Positions 9,551-18,018 of a DNA stretch of 64,000 nt are shown piece by piece. Location of the stretch: NCBI GenBank assembly GCA_036703315.1, contig DATNPH010000026.1, forward strand, positions 1 to 64,000. The letters run 5' to 3'. How positions within the stretch are numbered: position 1 is the first letter of the stretch; every line of letters starts with the position of its first letter. The notes under the pieces were generated by a model that saw nothing but the letters and a program-made list of their open reading frames with translations, did not search any database and had not been told where the DNA came from. The position numbers and the translations under genes are program-made. Source of the DNA: DATNPH01 sp036703315 (GTDB lineage Bacteria; Cyanobacteriota; Cyanobacteriia; Cyanobacteriales; Coleofasciculaceae).

Positions 9551-9590
9551 ATTGACATTCCCACCTTTTCTAAAGGGTGGGAATGCCAAT
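9551..9590. terminator. Long hairpin after the M16 peptidase operon
   Basis: Arms 9551-9565 and 9576-9590 pair over 15 bases with one G-T wobble (core CATTCCCACC/GGTGGGAATG). It lies 78 bases downstream of the minus-strand M16 gene end and could act as its terminator. The stem also resembles subterminal hairpins of IS200/IS605-type relics. Confidence 0.45.
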
Positions 9591-9667
9591 TTGCTGTAAG
9601 ACTTCCCTGTACCTCCTTAATGCAATTCTGTTAGTTTTCTACAGTTCTCTCACATTCCACTCAAGTA

Positions 9668-11146
9668 CTAACTGCTTTTTTGCCCTGGAATTGAGATATC
9701 TACAGAGGTCACCTCTGCCGAAAGGTTCGTCAGTGGTGGCTGGATAGCCGAAGCATTACCCACTACTAGAGTGATAATCTTATCGGGTTGCAAATATTGT
9801 TTGGCAACACGCTGGACATCTTCAATGGTTGTAGCTTTGACACTCTGTTGATAGCGGAAGAGAAAATCCTCTGGGTAGCCGTAGTATTCGTAGCGCATCA
9901 GCCGTGATAAGGTTTGGCTTGGATCTTGGAAGTTAAACACAAAGGAGTTGAGAACCTGATCTTTGGCAGAGGCTAATTCTTGTGGTGTTATAGGCGTTGC
10001 GCGGATTCGCTCGATTTCGGCAAGGATGGCTTTAATGAAAGGTACTGTTCCGTCTGAACGAGTCTGTCCCCCAGCGGTAAATAGTCCCGGATAGTCAAAG
10101 CGGGGACTCCAATACCCATAGACTGAGTAAGCAAGACCTTGGCGCGATCGCACTTCATTGAACAAACGTCCACCAAACCCATTAATCACCTGATTCAAGA
10201 CATCCAAGGCGGGATAATCAGGATCATTAAACTGACCTCCTAAATGCCCGATCTGCACATAACTTTGGGTAAGTTGGGGCTGATTGACAAAAAAGACTCC
10301 CCCTTGCTTTGCCTGAGAGACGGGTGGGATAGTTGGCTGTTCGGGCTTGGATGCAGATTTCCAGTTACCAAACTTCTCCTGAATCAGCGATCGCATCTTG
10401 GCAGAATCAAAATCCCCAATAATTCCCAGAATCATATTTTCAGGATGAAAATATTTTTGATAGAAAGCTACCGAATCCTCACGGGAAATATTATTGAGCG
10501 TTTGATACTCCAGTGTGCGGCCGTAGGGGCTGCTATCACCGTAGATGAGTTTTTCAAATTCACGACTGACAATACCGTTGGGGTCATCATTACGACGGGC
10601 AATTTGCCCCGCCTGTTGCTTTTTGGCTAACTCCAGTTTGTCTGGGGCAAACACAGGCGTTTGCATTACCTCAGCAAACAAATCAAAAACCATATCCAAA
10701 TCTTCACTCAGGGCGCTAAAATTAGCGCTGCCAGATGCCGTACTAATGGCAGTCTCTACAGAAGCGGCTCGTTGTTCTAAAAGCTGATTTAGTTCGTCGC
10801 CTGAGTGTTTAGTGGTACCCCCTGTGCGTATTACTTCCCCAGTAATGCCTGCTAAGCCTACTTTGTCAGCCGGCTCGAGGCGATCGCCAGTGCGTATCAG
10901 TGCCGTACCGCTAACCAGAGGTAGTTCATGATCTTCCATTAAATACACAGCCATGCCGTTATTCAGCTTGTAGCGAGTGTACTTCGGTAGCTGAATTTCC
11001 GGTAAGGGAGGGAACTGTAGCTCCGTGTAATGCTTTGGACTAGCAGCCATGGCGGGTAAATGGGACACAACCACTAGTAGTATCGTCACCACCATTAGCC
11101 CCAGCCAACGTAGCGATTTTGGATTTTGGATTTTTGGATTGTTCAT
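9668..11146 (-). CDS. M16 family peptidase, catalytically inactive partner
   Basis: This 492-residue protein has the two-domain M16 (pitrilysin/MPP-like) fold. Where active members have HxxEH it reads GLAGITGEVIRTGG, so the zinc ligands are missing. It keeps the distal substrate-binding block GFGGRLFNEVR and GLAYSVYG. A hydrophobic segment (residues about 14-34, ending AMA) looks like a signal peptide, so it is probably periplasmic. The first ten residues are encoded by tandem ATCCAAA-type heptamers, so the exact start is doubtful. It lies 103 bases after the active M16 gene at 11250, and the two probably form an active/inactive heterodimer as in known M16B pairs. Confidence 0.9.
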   Translation of the reverse strand: MNNPKIQNPKSLRWLGLMVVTILLVVVSHLPAMAASPKHYTELQFPPLPEIQLPKYTRYKLNNGMAVYLMEDHELPLVSGTALIRTGDRLEPADKVGLAGITGEVIRTGGTTKHSGDELNQLLEQRAASVETAISTASGSANFSALSEDLDMVFDLFAEVMQTPVFAPDKLELAKKQQAGQIARRNDDPNGIVSREFEKLIYGDSSPYGRTLEYQTLNNISREDSVAFYQKYFHPENMILGIIGDFDSAKMRSLIQEKFGNWKSASKPEQPTIPPVSQAKQGGVFFVNQPQLTQSYVQIGHLGGQFNDPDYPALDVLNQVINGFGGRLFNEVRSRQGLAYSVYGYWSPRFDYPGLFTAGGQTRSDGTVPFIKAILAEIERIRATPITPQELASAKDQVLNSFVFNFQDPSQTLSRLMRYEYYGYPEDFLFRYQQSVKATTIEDVQRVAKQYLQPDKIITLVVGNASAIQPPLTNLSAEVTSVDISIPGQKSS

Positions 11147-11249
11147 TGCTAATTGTGTGCGCTGTGCGCATGCTTCGCAAACATTGCTAATTGTTCATTG
11201 TTCATTGCTAATAGCCATTAGCTATTAGCCATTAGCAACTGATAACTGA
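11110..11249. repeat. Short tandem repeats between and into the M16 genes
   Basis: Two degenerate repeat tracts adjoin. Copies of TTTTGGA (about 11117-11140) run into the first codons of the downstream M16 gene. Repeats based on TTCATTGCTAA and TTAGCCATTAGC fill 11141-11245. Such low-complexity heptamer-like repeats (STRRs) are typical of filamentous cyanobacteria. Confidence 0.6.
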
Positions 11250-12866
11250 TTACTGACGGGATAGTAGGCGTCCGATAGTCCGATTTTCTGGTGTAAAAGT
11301 TGCCTGAGCTACCCGTTGAATGTCGGCTGGCGTAACAGCTGCGATCGCTTCTAACTCCTTGAACAAGTTACGCCAATCGCCAGTTTTTACCTCGTACTCC
11401 ACCAAGTTTCGCGCCATGCCCATATTAGATTTGAGCGATCCCAACAGTCCAGCACGCGCCTGTGTCTTTACCCGATCTAACTCCTGTGGTGAAACGGGTT
11501 CCGTTTTTAGTCGCTCAATTTCGCTGCGCAATCCTGTTGCTACTTCATCCACGGTATGGCCAGGTGCTGTCAGCGCATATAACAACATCAAATTAGGATA
11601 CTTATCTCCTGGAAAGCCACTAAAACCCTGAGCCGAAAGTGCCAGCTGTTTCTGTTCCACTAGAGACTGGTAGAGGCGAGAGGTTCGACCATTACTGAGC
11701 AAACTCCCAATAATGTCATAAACTGCATTGTCTGGATGCTTGACGCCTGGTCGATGGTACCCCTCTAAGTACCAGGGTTGGGAAGGCAATTGCAAGCTGA
11801 CTTCCTGGGTTTGCTGCTGTTGTGGCTCGGCAACAGTTACGTCTGGCGGCGCTGAGCCTGCTTTGAAGCGTCCAAAATAGACTTGAGCTAGTTCTTTAAC
11901 TTTCGCTGGATTAACATCACCCACAACCGCCATTGTCAAGTTATTGGGAACATAGTGAGTCTCAAAAAACTGCTGAACATCTTTGCGGGTGAGGTTACGG
12001 ATGTCTTTGTCGTAGCCAATAACAGGACGGCGGTAGGGGTGTACCTGAAAGGCAGCATCGAGAAAAGCTTCAATCATCTGACCGATGGGAGAGTTGTCGG
12101 TTCGCAGACGACGCTCTTCCAGGATTACATCTTTTTCTTTATAAAATTCGCGAAACACGGGTTCTAGGAATCGCTCTGACTCCAGTGACATCCACAGCTC
12201 TAGCTTGTTTGAGGGGAAGCTGTAGAAGTATACTGTCGCATCAGCAGAGGTTGCTGCATTTAAGCCAACGCCTCCAGACTCCTCAACAACCTGACCCAGT
12301 TCATTCTGCTTTACCAGCGCCGTTGCTTCCGCCTCAACTTTGGTAAACTCTGCCTGTAATTTGGCGACTTGCACCTCTTTACCTGCTGCTTTAGCGGATT
12401 GAATTTGTTCAGATAACTCATCCAACTTGTCTAACAAAGGCTTTTCTGCCTGATAATCTCGTGTTCCAATACGTGTAGTACCTTTGAAAGCCAAATGCTC
12501 TAGGAAGTGAGCCACACCAGTTTTTCCATTGGGTTCGTTGGCACCCCCAACATCTGCATAGGTGACAAATGACACGACTGGTGCTTCGTGACGTTCTAGG
12601 ACAATGAATTTCATGCCGTTATCCAGACGAAACTCATTGACTCTTTGGATAACTTTATCTAAGTAAGGCTGAATAGATTGGGACGTCACTGTCGGTGACT
12701 CGGTACGAGCCAAAGCAACAGCAGGCAGAGTTCCCCACGCCAGTATTGCTGCACCCAAGAAAGGCACAATTGTTGTGTACCACCGATGTTGTCTTAATCG
12801 GGCAGCAAACGGCAGACACTCAACACAGGGCTTAAAAAGTGGAACAAATCGATTCAGCTGACTCAT
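11250..12866 (-). CDS. M16 family zinc metallopeptidase (active)
   Basis: A protein of about 538 residues carrying the inverted zinc motif HFLEH near residue 120 and the downstream Glu in EERRLR about 75 residues later, so it should be catalytic. A hydrophobic segment near residues 30-50 ending ALA points to export to the periplasm. The C-terminal domain has NGRTSRLYQSLVE, the substrate-gripping region. A charged 45-residue insertion rich in K, E and Q lies just after the zinc motif. I chose the ATG at 12866 over an upstream TTG. The inactive paralogue follows on the same strand, which suggests an operon encoding a heterodimeric exported protease. Confidence 0.92.
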   Translation of the reverse strand: MSQLNRFVPLFKPCVECLPFAARLRQHRWYTTIVPFLGAAILAWGTLPAVALARTESPTVTSQSIQPYLDKVIQRVNEFRLDNGMKFIVLERHEAPVVSFVTYADVGGANEPNGKTGVAHFLEHLAFKGTTRIGTRDYQAEKPLLDKLDELSEQIQSAKAAGKEVQVAKLQAEFTKVEAEATALVKQNELGQVVEESGGVGLNAATSADATVYFYSFPSNKLELWMSLESERFLEPVFREFYKEKDVILEERRLRTDNSPIGQMIEAFLDAAFQVHPYRRPVIGYDKDIRNLTRKDVQQFFETHYVPNNLTMAVVGDVNPAKVKELAQVYFGRFKAGSAPPDVTVAEPQQQQTQEVSLQLPSQPWYLEGYHRPGVKHPDNAVYDIIGSLLSNGRTSRLYQSLVEQKQLALSAQGFSGFPGDKYPNLMLLYALTAPGHTVDEVATGLRSEIERLKTEPVSPQELDRVKTQARAGLLGSLKSNMGMARNLVEYEVKTGDWRNLFKELEAIAAVTPADIQRVAQATFTPENRTIGRLLSRQ

Positions 12867-13196
12867 AAACGGTAGCAATTGGCACTGCTTCTAGATATAT
12901 CTCGGTTCTCTGATATATTGTGGCAAACAAAGCCACTTCGGAGGCAGGGGGTAGGGAATAGAGAATAGGTGAGTATGAGGCTATGTATCTTGAATTTGCA
13001 TCTAATTTCCCTAACCTCTAACTCCTTTTTGGTAACGGTATGTAACAGTTATGTGGACTGTTTATGTACTGCAACTCTACAGCTGGCGAGGGTAGGATGG
13101 GTGGCTAGGTTTCCTGAGCGAATACTTTATGAAACTTTTAGGAATTATTGAGTAAGCTGTTGCACAATAGCGCTAAAGATTTTATTTTTACTTACA
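12867..13196. promoter_or_regulatory. Divergent promoter region between M16 peptidase and TetR genes
   Basis: This 330-base divergent region has two GTAAC half-sites exactly ten bases apart (13032-13036 and 13042-13046), which could be bound on one face of the helix, for example by the adjacent TetR protein. No proven operator is recognised. Confidence 0.3.
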
Positions 13197-13811
13197 ATGC
13201 GAATTGTCAATCGGCCTCCTCAGTCAGAGACAGAGACAAAGCACCGCATCCTTCAAGCGGCTCAGCATTTATTTGCTTCGCGAGGCTATGAAGGGACAAC
13301 AACCCGTGATTTAGCTAGTGCAGCCGGTGTTGCTGAAGGTACCCTATTTCGCCACTTTGAGAATAAAAAGGCGATATTAATCGAAGTCGCAACGCAAGGC
13401 TGGGTGGAAATTCTCACGGATTTGCTGACAGAACTCAGCGAAATGGCTAGCTATAAGGCTGTGGCGCAGGTGATGCGGCGACGGATGATGCGGCTGCATG
13501 AGAATGCCGATATGATGCGGGTGTGCTTTATGGAGGCGCAGTTCCATCCAGAGTTACGCGATCGCATCCAGTCAGAAGTGATCATGAAAATGACGGATGT
13601 TGCTGAAGCCTTCTTCGAAACAGCAATGGACAAAGGTATCTATCGCCGCACGAACCCTAAGATTGTGGCTCAAGTATTCTTAGGAATGTTTGCCGTTGCT
13701 GGTTTCAGCCACGACACAATCATGGAACCTGGAGCCTCCCCCAAACAGATGCAAGAAATGGCAGAGGGGCTTGCTGATATTTTCCTCAATGGCGTATTAG
13801 CTAAAGATTAA
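13197..13811 (+). CDS. TetR/AcrR family transcriptional regulator
   Basis: This 204-residue protein has an N-terminal TetR helix-turn-helix (TTRDLASAAGVAEGTLFRHF, about residues 35-55) preceded by RILQAAQHLFASRGYEG. The remaining two thirds form an all-helical ligand/dimer domain containing RDRIQSEV and FLGMFAVAGFSHD. The ligand is unknown. It is divergent from the M16 peptidase genes, so regulation of that operon or of itself is possible. The ATG at 13197 is consistent with family length. It converges on the DUF4332 gene. Confidence 0.9.
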   Translation: MRIVNRPPQSETETKHRILQAAQHLFASRGYEGTTTRDLASAAGVAEGTLFRHFENKKAILIEVATQGWVEILTDLLTELSEMASYKAVAQVMRRRMMRLHENADMMRVCFMEAQFHPELRDRIQSEVIMKMTDVAEAFFETAMDKGIYRRTNPKIVAQVFLGMFAVAGFSHDTIMEPGASPKQMQEMAEGLADIFLNGVLAKD

Positions 13812-13822
13812 TTGTTTATTGT

Positions 13823-13849
13823 TGGTTGTTTGCTAATCACGAACAACCA
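13823..13849. terminator. Bidirectional hairpin between convergent genes
   Basis: An eight-base stem TGGTTGTT/AACAACCA (13823-13830 and 13842-13849) has an 11-base loop. It lies between the TetR stop and the end of the DUF4332 gene and could terminate both. Confidence 0.5.
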
Positions 13850-14286
13850 GCAACTATCTCTCGTGCTTGTTTAATCCATGTTGCCACTTCTTCCACCGGA
13901 GGACAGAGGTCTCGTCGCTGCATCGTTGCCACTTGCAGTCGCAAAATTTGTTGGTGCAATCTGTGGACAGGAGTTTGAGCTAACTGATTCACAGAACAAA
14001 TACCAGTATGCAGTAATAGTCCACTGTATTGACAACCGATACCGGGTATGCGAGCCAAATCAGCCAAAGCAATCCATTTGTCAACATACTGAGACTTGAT
14101 TTGTAGTTGATTTGCTAGCCTCTGCCTGGATTGCCGTGTGCTGGCTTTTTGAAGCAGTTGCCCTGTTTTTGTAATGCCTAATTCTCGTAGCTTGATTTGA
14201 TCTTGAGCATTTAATCCAGGCAGTTGCTCAATTGACCAGTCACAAGCTCGAGTAACGCTACGATGAGTTTTTGGATTGGGAGACAT
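13837..14286 (-). CDS. DUF4332 domain protein
   Basis: This 149-residue basic protein matches the DUF4332 pattern of paired helix-hairpin-helix-like units: IEQLPGLNAQDQIKLRELGI near residue 19 and DLARIPGIGCQYSGLLLHTGI near residue 75. Such units usually bind DNA non-specifically, but the family has no known function. It has no signal peptide. The final codons overlap the shared terminator hairpin. The start ATG at 14286 gives MSPNPKTH. It is probably monocistronic. Confidence 0.75.
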   Translation of the reverse strand: MSPNPKTHRSVTRACDWSIEQLPGLNAQDQIKLRELGITKTGQLLQKASTRQSRQRLANQLQIKSQYVDKWIALADLARIPGIGCQYSGLLLHTGICSVNQLAQTPVHRLHQQILRLQVATMQRRDLCPPVEEVATWIKQAREIVAGCS

Positions 14287-14590
14287 CCTGGCTACCTCGG
14301 AACGGAAGTATCCATTTTAGCGAGAGTTTAAATGCTCTTATACTGCCCAACGTATCAGCAGGAGTAGTAGGGGAAGCAAGAGATTTTAGATGGATATTTA
14401 TTTATGCCATACTGCCATAGATTGACTTAATTTCAGCTTTTTGCTGACTTGTCCCTCGACTTATCCGAACGTTTTGAGCATTGCACTGGGTAAAAACCTG
14501 GCGGTAGGTCAGCTTGATCCAGGGGACTAATCTACATAAACTAATGCTTCATGGTAACTTTATAGCCTAAACCCTTATTCCAGCTAGGCA
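14287..14590. other. Gene-free stretch before module A
   Basis: No open frame, repeat or clear hairpin is recognised. It should contain the divergent promoters of the DUF4332 gene and of the CxxC protein gene at 14591. Confidence 0.4.
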
Positions 14591-15352
14591 ATGCAACAAC
14601 CTCTACCCACATCCTCTCAGCCAGAGCCTGAGAACAAGTGCTTGGGTTGCCTATTCATGAAGTTGGAAGGAATTTTGGTTGCGCCGGAACAGCCGACTAC
14701 TTCCCAACTCCAGCCGAAATCCGCTACAACAGAGCAAATCAACTTGTACTTGACTATACAATTCAACGAACAACGGGAGCTACTAATTGGTGGTCGTATT
14801 CAGTTCGGTTTAAAAGGTGGAAAACTGAAAATCAAGCTGAAAAACGCGGAAATTGCCTTGGAATCCCGTAAGCTAGATGGCGTAATTGAGCTTTTTACCC
14901 AAAACCAGAGACAACAGCAACAGGGCTGTGAAATTCAAACATCCATAAAGGCTTCTTTGAATGGCAGTCAACCTATAGTAAAAACTAACCCTGATAAAAA
15001 CTACGCCGAGGGGAAAACCAATAAGTTTCAGTCCAGTGTTTGTCAGGTAACAACTTCCGATTCAAACAAAGATCCAACATGGGTTTTTGAAGTAATCAGG
15101 GATGAGCCAGTGTTGAAAGGTTTACTCAAAAATGTCTTTCTAACAACGCTGAATGTGAAAGCCAAACCTTGCTGTGTGGAAGCAACTTTTGAGGTTTCAC
15201 CGCAAGATGTGTATATGACTGAGGCTGAGGGACTGTGGCCAGAAAACATGAGCAGAACAAGAATTACAGTAATAGAAAGAGCAATAGCTCGTCGCTTCCT
15301 AGAGGGAAAATTAAAGCCCTACCTAAGTCGGCATGAGTTGCAATATGACTAA
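14591..15352 (+). CDS. Conserved CxxC protein of unknown family, module A
   Basis: This 253-residue soluble protein is not a family I recognise. It starts with a Pro/Gln-rich leader, then PEPENKCLGCLFMKLEGI (residues about 12-29) holding a CxxC pair that may bind metal. A beta-rich segment with FGLKGGKLKIKLKN and ESRKLDG follows, then a variable linker. The C-terminal domain (about residues 155-253) has DPTWVFE, ATFEVS..DV, EAEGLWP and KPYLSR.EL.Y. The protein at 23188-23991 is a clear paralogue along its whole length. Its stop overlaps the start of the pentapeptide gene by eight bases, so the pair is translationally coupled. Expression and function with the pentapeptide protein are inferred from this repeated arrangement. 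Confidence 0.8.
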   Translation: MQQPLPTSSQPEPENKCLGCLFMKLEGILVAPEQPTTSQLQPKSATTEQINLYLTIQFNEQRELLIGGRIQFGLKGGKLKIKLKNAEIALESRKLDGVIELFTQNQRQQQQGCEIQTSIKASLNGSQPIVKTNPDKNYAEGKTNKFQSSVCQVTTSDSNKDPTWVFEVIRDEPVLKGLLKNVFLTTLNVKAKPCCVEATFEVSPQDVYMTEAEGLWPENMSRTRITVIERAIARRFLEGKLKPYLSRHELQYD

Positions 15353-16286
15353 TGAACAATTTCGCCGAGAAGTTCAAGTCCTAATTCGGCGAATTATAGG
15401 GGCAAAAACTGAGGAATTTTCTGAGCTGGCGAAAATTGCTGACCTAAATCTTGCTGAAGATTTTGTTGGGGTCGATCTTAGTGGTGAAGATCTAAGTGGC
15501 AACAACCTCAATGGTGCCGATCTGAGCTGGGCTAACCTGAGCGGTGCAGACCTAAGCAATACTAACCTGAGCCTTGCCAACCTGAGTGGTACCGACCTAA
15601 GTCTTACCAACCTGAGTGGTGCCGACTTAAGTCTTACCAACCTGAGTGGTGCCGACCTACTAAGAGCTGAGCTGAACAGTACTAACCTGAGCGGTGCTAA
15701 TCTCAGTGGTGCTAATCTCAGTGGTACCGACCTGAGTGATGCTGACCTGAGTAGTGCTAATCTCAGCGGTGCTAATCTCAGCGGTGCTAATCTCAGTGGT
15801 GCTAATCTCAGTGGTACCGATCTGAGTGAGATCAACCTAAAAAGTGCTGATCTAAGGAATGCCAGCCTAATCAGCGCCAACCTAAAGAATGCCAACCTGA
15901 GCAGTGCTAACCTGAGCAGTGCCAACCTACTCAGTGCCAACCTGAGTGGTAGTAACCTGTTTGGTGTAAATCTAAGTAGTGCTAATATGACCGGTGCTAA
16001 CCTGAGCGCTGCCAATCTAAAGGTTGGTAATCTCCTCAGTGCCAACCTAAGTCGTGCCAACTTAAGTGCTGCTCAGCTCAAGGGTACTAACCTAAGCGGC
16101 GCTAACCTAAGCCATGCCAATCTCAAGGATACAAAGCTGAGGCATGCCAACGTCGAGAAGACTGTATTTGGATATAACTCAGGAGTTGTTGAGAAAATGA
16201 AGATTGACCTGATCCAACGAGGGGCAATTTTTGGAGATTCGACAGGCGTTAGTTTGAGCGATCGCGATAGGAAAGCAGCTCGTTAA
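15345..16286 (+). CDS. Pentapeptide-repeat protein, module A
   Basis: This 313-residue protein has three parts. An N-terminal helical domain (about residues 1-45, VLIRRIIGAKTEEFSEL...LAEDF) is shared with the module B and C proteins. About 45 A(D/N)LSG-type pentapeptides follow, predicted to form a right-handed quadrilateral beta-helix of roughly 11 coils. A conserved tail contains VEK and RGAIFGDSTG. I start it at the ATG at 15345, which overlaps the upstream stop as ATGACTAA; a longer frame from 15333 exists. Runs of 15- and 30-base tandem DNA repeats around 15580-15830 show recent expansion. The family includes DNA mimics and scaffolds, but the role here is unknown. Confidence 0.88.
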   Translation: MTNEQFRREVQVLIRRIIGAKTEEFSELAKIADLNLAEDFVGVDLSGEDLSGNNLNGADLSWANLSGADLSNTNLSLANLSGTDLSLTNLSGADLSLTNLSGADLLRAELNSTNLSGANLSGANLSGTDLSDADLSSANLSGANLSGANLSGANLSGTDLSEINLKSADLRNASLISANLKNANLSSANLSSANLLSANLSGSNLFGVNLSSANMTGANLSAANLKVGNLLSANLSRANLSAAQLKGTNLSGANLSHANLKDTKLRHANVEKTVFGYNSGVVEKMKIDLIQRGAIFGDSTGVSLSDRDRKAAR

Positions 16287-16587
16287 GAGCGCCCTGTTTA
16301 CTGAAGAAAAAGAAAAGCCTCTTGGTTGTAGATTCATTCCTAATTGAGCAATTCGAGAACAGCAATTCCCTAACAGCTTCGGTTATGGCTTAGGCTAAAA
16401 ATTATCTTCACTGATTTCCACAAAGTTTTTTTACATTTGAACCCAGAGATCGGAAGACTAATGGAACTTATATACATAATTCCTGTATATAGTTTTGGCA
16501 TTAATGCTCTAATACAAGCTACTCAGCGGAGCTAAATAATGCTTTGTCTTATCGACTTCCTTTTCCAATCCAGTTGAACAATTAAGA
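16287..16587. other. Gene-free stretch before the GTPase gene
   Basis: No open frame or strong hairpin was recognised. The sequence is AT-rich near 16450-16500 and presumably includes the promoter of the GTPase-PAS pair. Confidence 0.4.
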
Positions 16588-17124
16588 ATGACGGCAATAA
16601 TATCTAAAAAAATATGCATGCTTGGCGATTTCAGTGTTGGAAAAACTAGCTTGATTCGTCGGTTTGTGGAGCGGCAGTTTAGCGATGAGTATCTTTCAAC
16701 CGTAGGAGTGAAAATTTCTAAGAAAACCATAGAGTTTAAATCGGCGGATCGGCAGAAGCTAGTGAATGTACAAATGCTCATCTGGGATCTAGAAGGGAAT
16801 ACCAAATTTAAGACAATCACACCAATGCACCTACAAGGAGCTAGCAGCGCCGTGATTGTTGCAGATGTCAACCGTCAGGTAACTATCGAGCATATTTCAG
16901 ATCATATTCAGTGCTTTTTATCTGCTAATCCGAAGGGATATATTATTGTTGCATTGAACAAATCCGATTTATTGAATGAAGAAAATCAGGAGAATTTGCT
17001 TAGTGCTATATCGTCAAAGTATCCTGGCAAAATAATAGCGACCTATTCGACTTCGGCAAAAACAGGTTTACATGTTGACGAAATTTTTCAAAGATTAGCT
17101 TACCAAATGATTAAGCCAGAATGA
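16588..17124 (+). CDS. Rab/Ras-like small GTPase
   Basis: This 178-residue protein has all the small-GTPase motifs: P-loop GDFSVGKTS near residue 13, a conserved Thr in switch I (TVGVK), DxxG in WDLEGN near 67-72, NKSD near 123, and TSAK near 151. Position 61 of Ras (normally Gln) reads Asn, so intrinsic hydrolysis may be slow. No lipidation motif or membrane segment is visible. The stop codon overlaps the start of the PAS protein gene (ATGA), which implies coupled translation and a shared pathway. Bacterial Rab-like GTPases of this kind are sporadic, and the physiological role is unknown. It lies between two pentapeptide modules. Confidence 0.88.
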   Translation: MTAIISKKICMLGDFSVGKTSLIRRFVERQFSDEYLSTVGVKISKKTIEFKSADRQKLVNVQMLIWDLEGNTKFKTITPMHLQGASSAVIVADVNRQVTIEHISDHIQCFLSANPKGYIIVALNKSDLLNEENQENLLSAISSKYPGKIIATYSTSAKTGLHVDEIFQRLAYQMIKPE

Positions 17125-17918
17125 ATTCCCTTTTAAATCAACTCTTGTCCCTGCGCAATATGGAATACTTGGTGGTGGACAGAGAGTTCAACATCCTAAA
17201 AACATCGTTAGAAGTGCAACGGTTTGCTGATTGTCCTAATCAAGTCACGACTGGAAAGGATGTCCGTCTGAGCTTTCCTGAACTGATAGGGATTGAAGAT
17301 ATCCTTATTGCCATTCTTCAAGGTCGGCAGGTTAGTTTCGAGTTGAAAGGTATTGGACGTTCTTTAGCTCATGGCACTCCTTTGTATATTGATGTTTACA
17401 TAATTAAGAATCAATCTGAAGAGAGATTAGATAATAGATTAATTATCTTTTTTGAAGATGTAACTGAACGGATGATTCTGGAGCAAAAATTAGTTCAAAG
17501 AGCTAATGAAGTAAGTCTTATATTGGAAGCCTGGGCTTACTCTAGCGATTACTTAAACAAAATTATTATGTCAATGGCAGATGTGCTATTAATAACAACG
17601 CCGTCAGGAATCATAAAACTAGGAAACCAAGCGGCTCAGAACTTATTTGAGTATAGCGAAGATGAATTAATGGGTAAGTCAGCCTCAATCATTATTGATG
17701 AACAATTTGTATTAGAAGTCAGTCAGCGGCTTCTGTTTTCTGAGAAAACGTTGAAGAATGTAGAAGTAAGTTGTAAGACTAAAACAGGAAAAGAGGTGGC
17801 GATCGCCTTTTCATGCTCAGCCATTCAGACAGATATAGAGAATGTACAAGATTTTATCTATATTGGTCGGGAAATCACCGAGCGCTACCATACCCAAAAG
17901 CATCTAGCAGCGCATTAG
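17121..17918 (+). CDS. PAS-domain protein without kinase domain
   Basis: This 265-residue protein has the same N-terminal layout as the histidine kinase at 3759-5393. The first segment contains FPELIGIED...GRQVSFELKG, followed by an FFEDVTERM motif and a PAS domain with MADVLLITTPSGIIKL and IGREITERY. It then stops, with no HisKA or ATPase domain. It is therefore a sensor-only paralogue that may act by protein contact, most simply with the GTPase encoded by the overlapping upstream gene (four-base ATGA overlap). The flanking DNA shows no kinase remnant, so this looks like an established form and not a fresh truncation. Confidence 0.85.
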   Translation: MNSLLNQLLSLRNMEYLVVDREFNILKTSLEVQRFADCPNQVTTGKDVRLSFPELIGIEDILIAILQGRQVSFELKGIGRSLAHGTPLYIDVYIIKNQSEERLDNRLIIFFEDVTERMILEQKLVQRANEVSLILEAWAYSSDYLNKIIMSMADVLLITTPSGIIKLGNQAAQNLFEYSEDELMGKSASIIIDEQFVLEVSQRLLFSEKTLKNVEVSCKTKTGKEVAIAFSCSAIQTDIENVQDFIYIGREITERYHTQKHLAAH

Positions 17919-18018
17919 AGCAAGACTGTTAAGCCATTCAAAATTTATGCACGGAAAACTAAATTGCAGCAGCCCTAACTGCTTAGTCCATGCCAATAAA
18001 TGTATACCACTTAAATCC

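Larger units (their letters stand above)
8460..9667. other. 1.2 kb gene-free, hairpin-rich intergenic region
   Basis: No open frame of useful size exists on either strand. The region holds a stem TGAGGGG/CCCCTCA (8506-8512 and 8521-8527), the palindrome CCGCTAGCGG (8536-8545), the stem at 8586-8609 and the stem at 9551-9590. It sits between the convergent ribE and M16 peptidase genes. It does not resemble tmRNA, RNase P RNA or SRP RNA by eye. It may be relic mobile DNA. Confidence 0.5.

Noticed and set aside
15374..16060. Long Arg/Leu-rich open frame antisense to the module A pentapeptide gene
   Set aside because: It is a shadow of the regular pentapeptide codon pattern. Similar frames occur opposite the other pentapeptide genes, with no start or family evidence.
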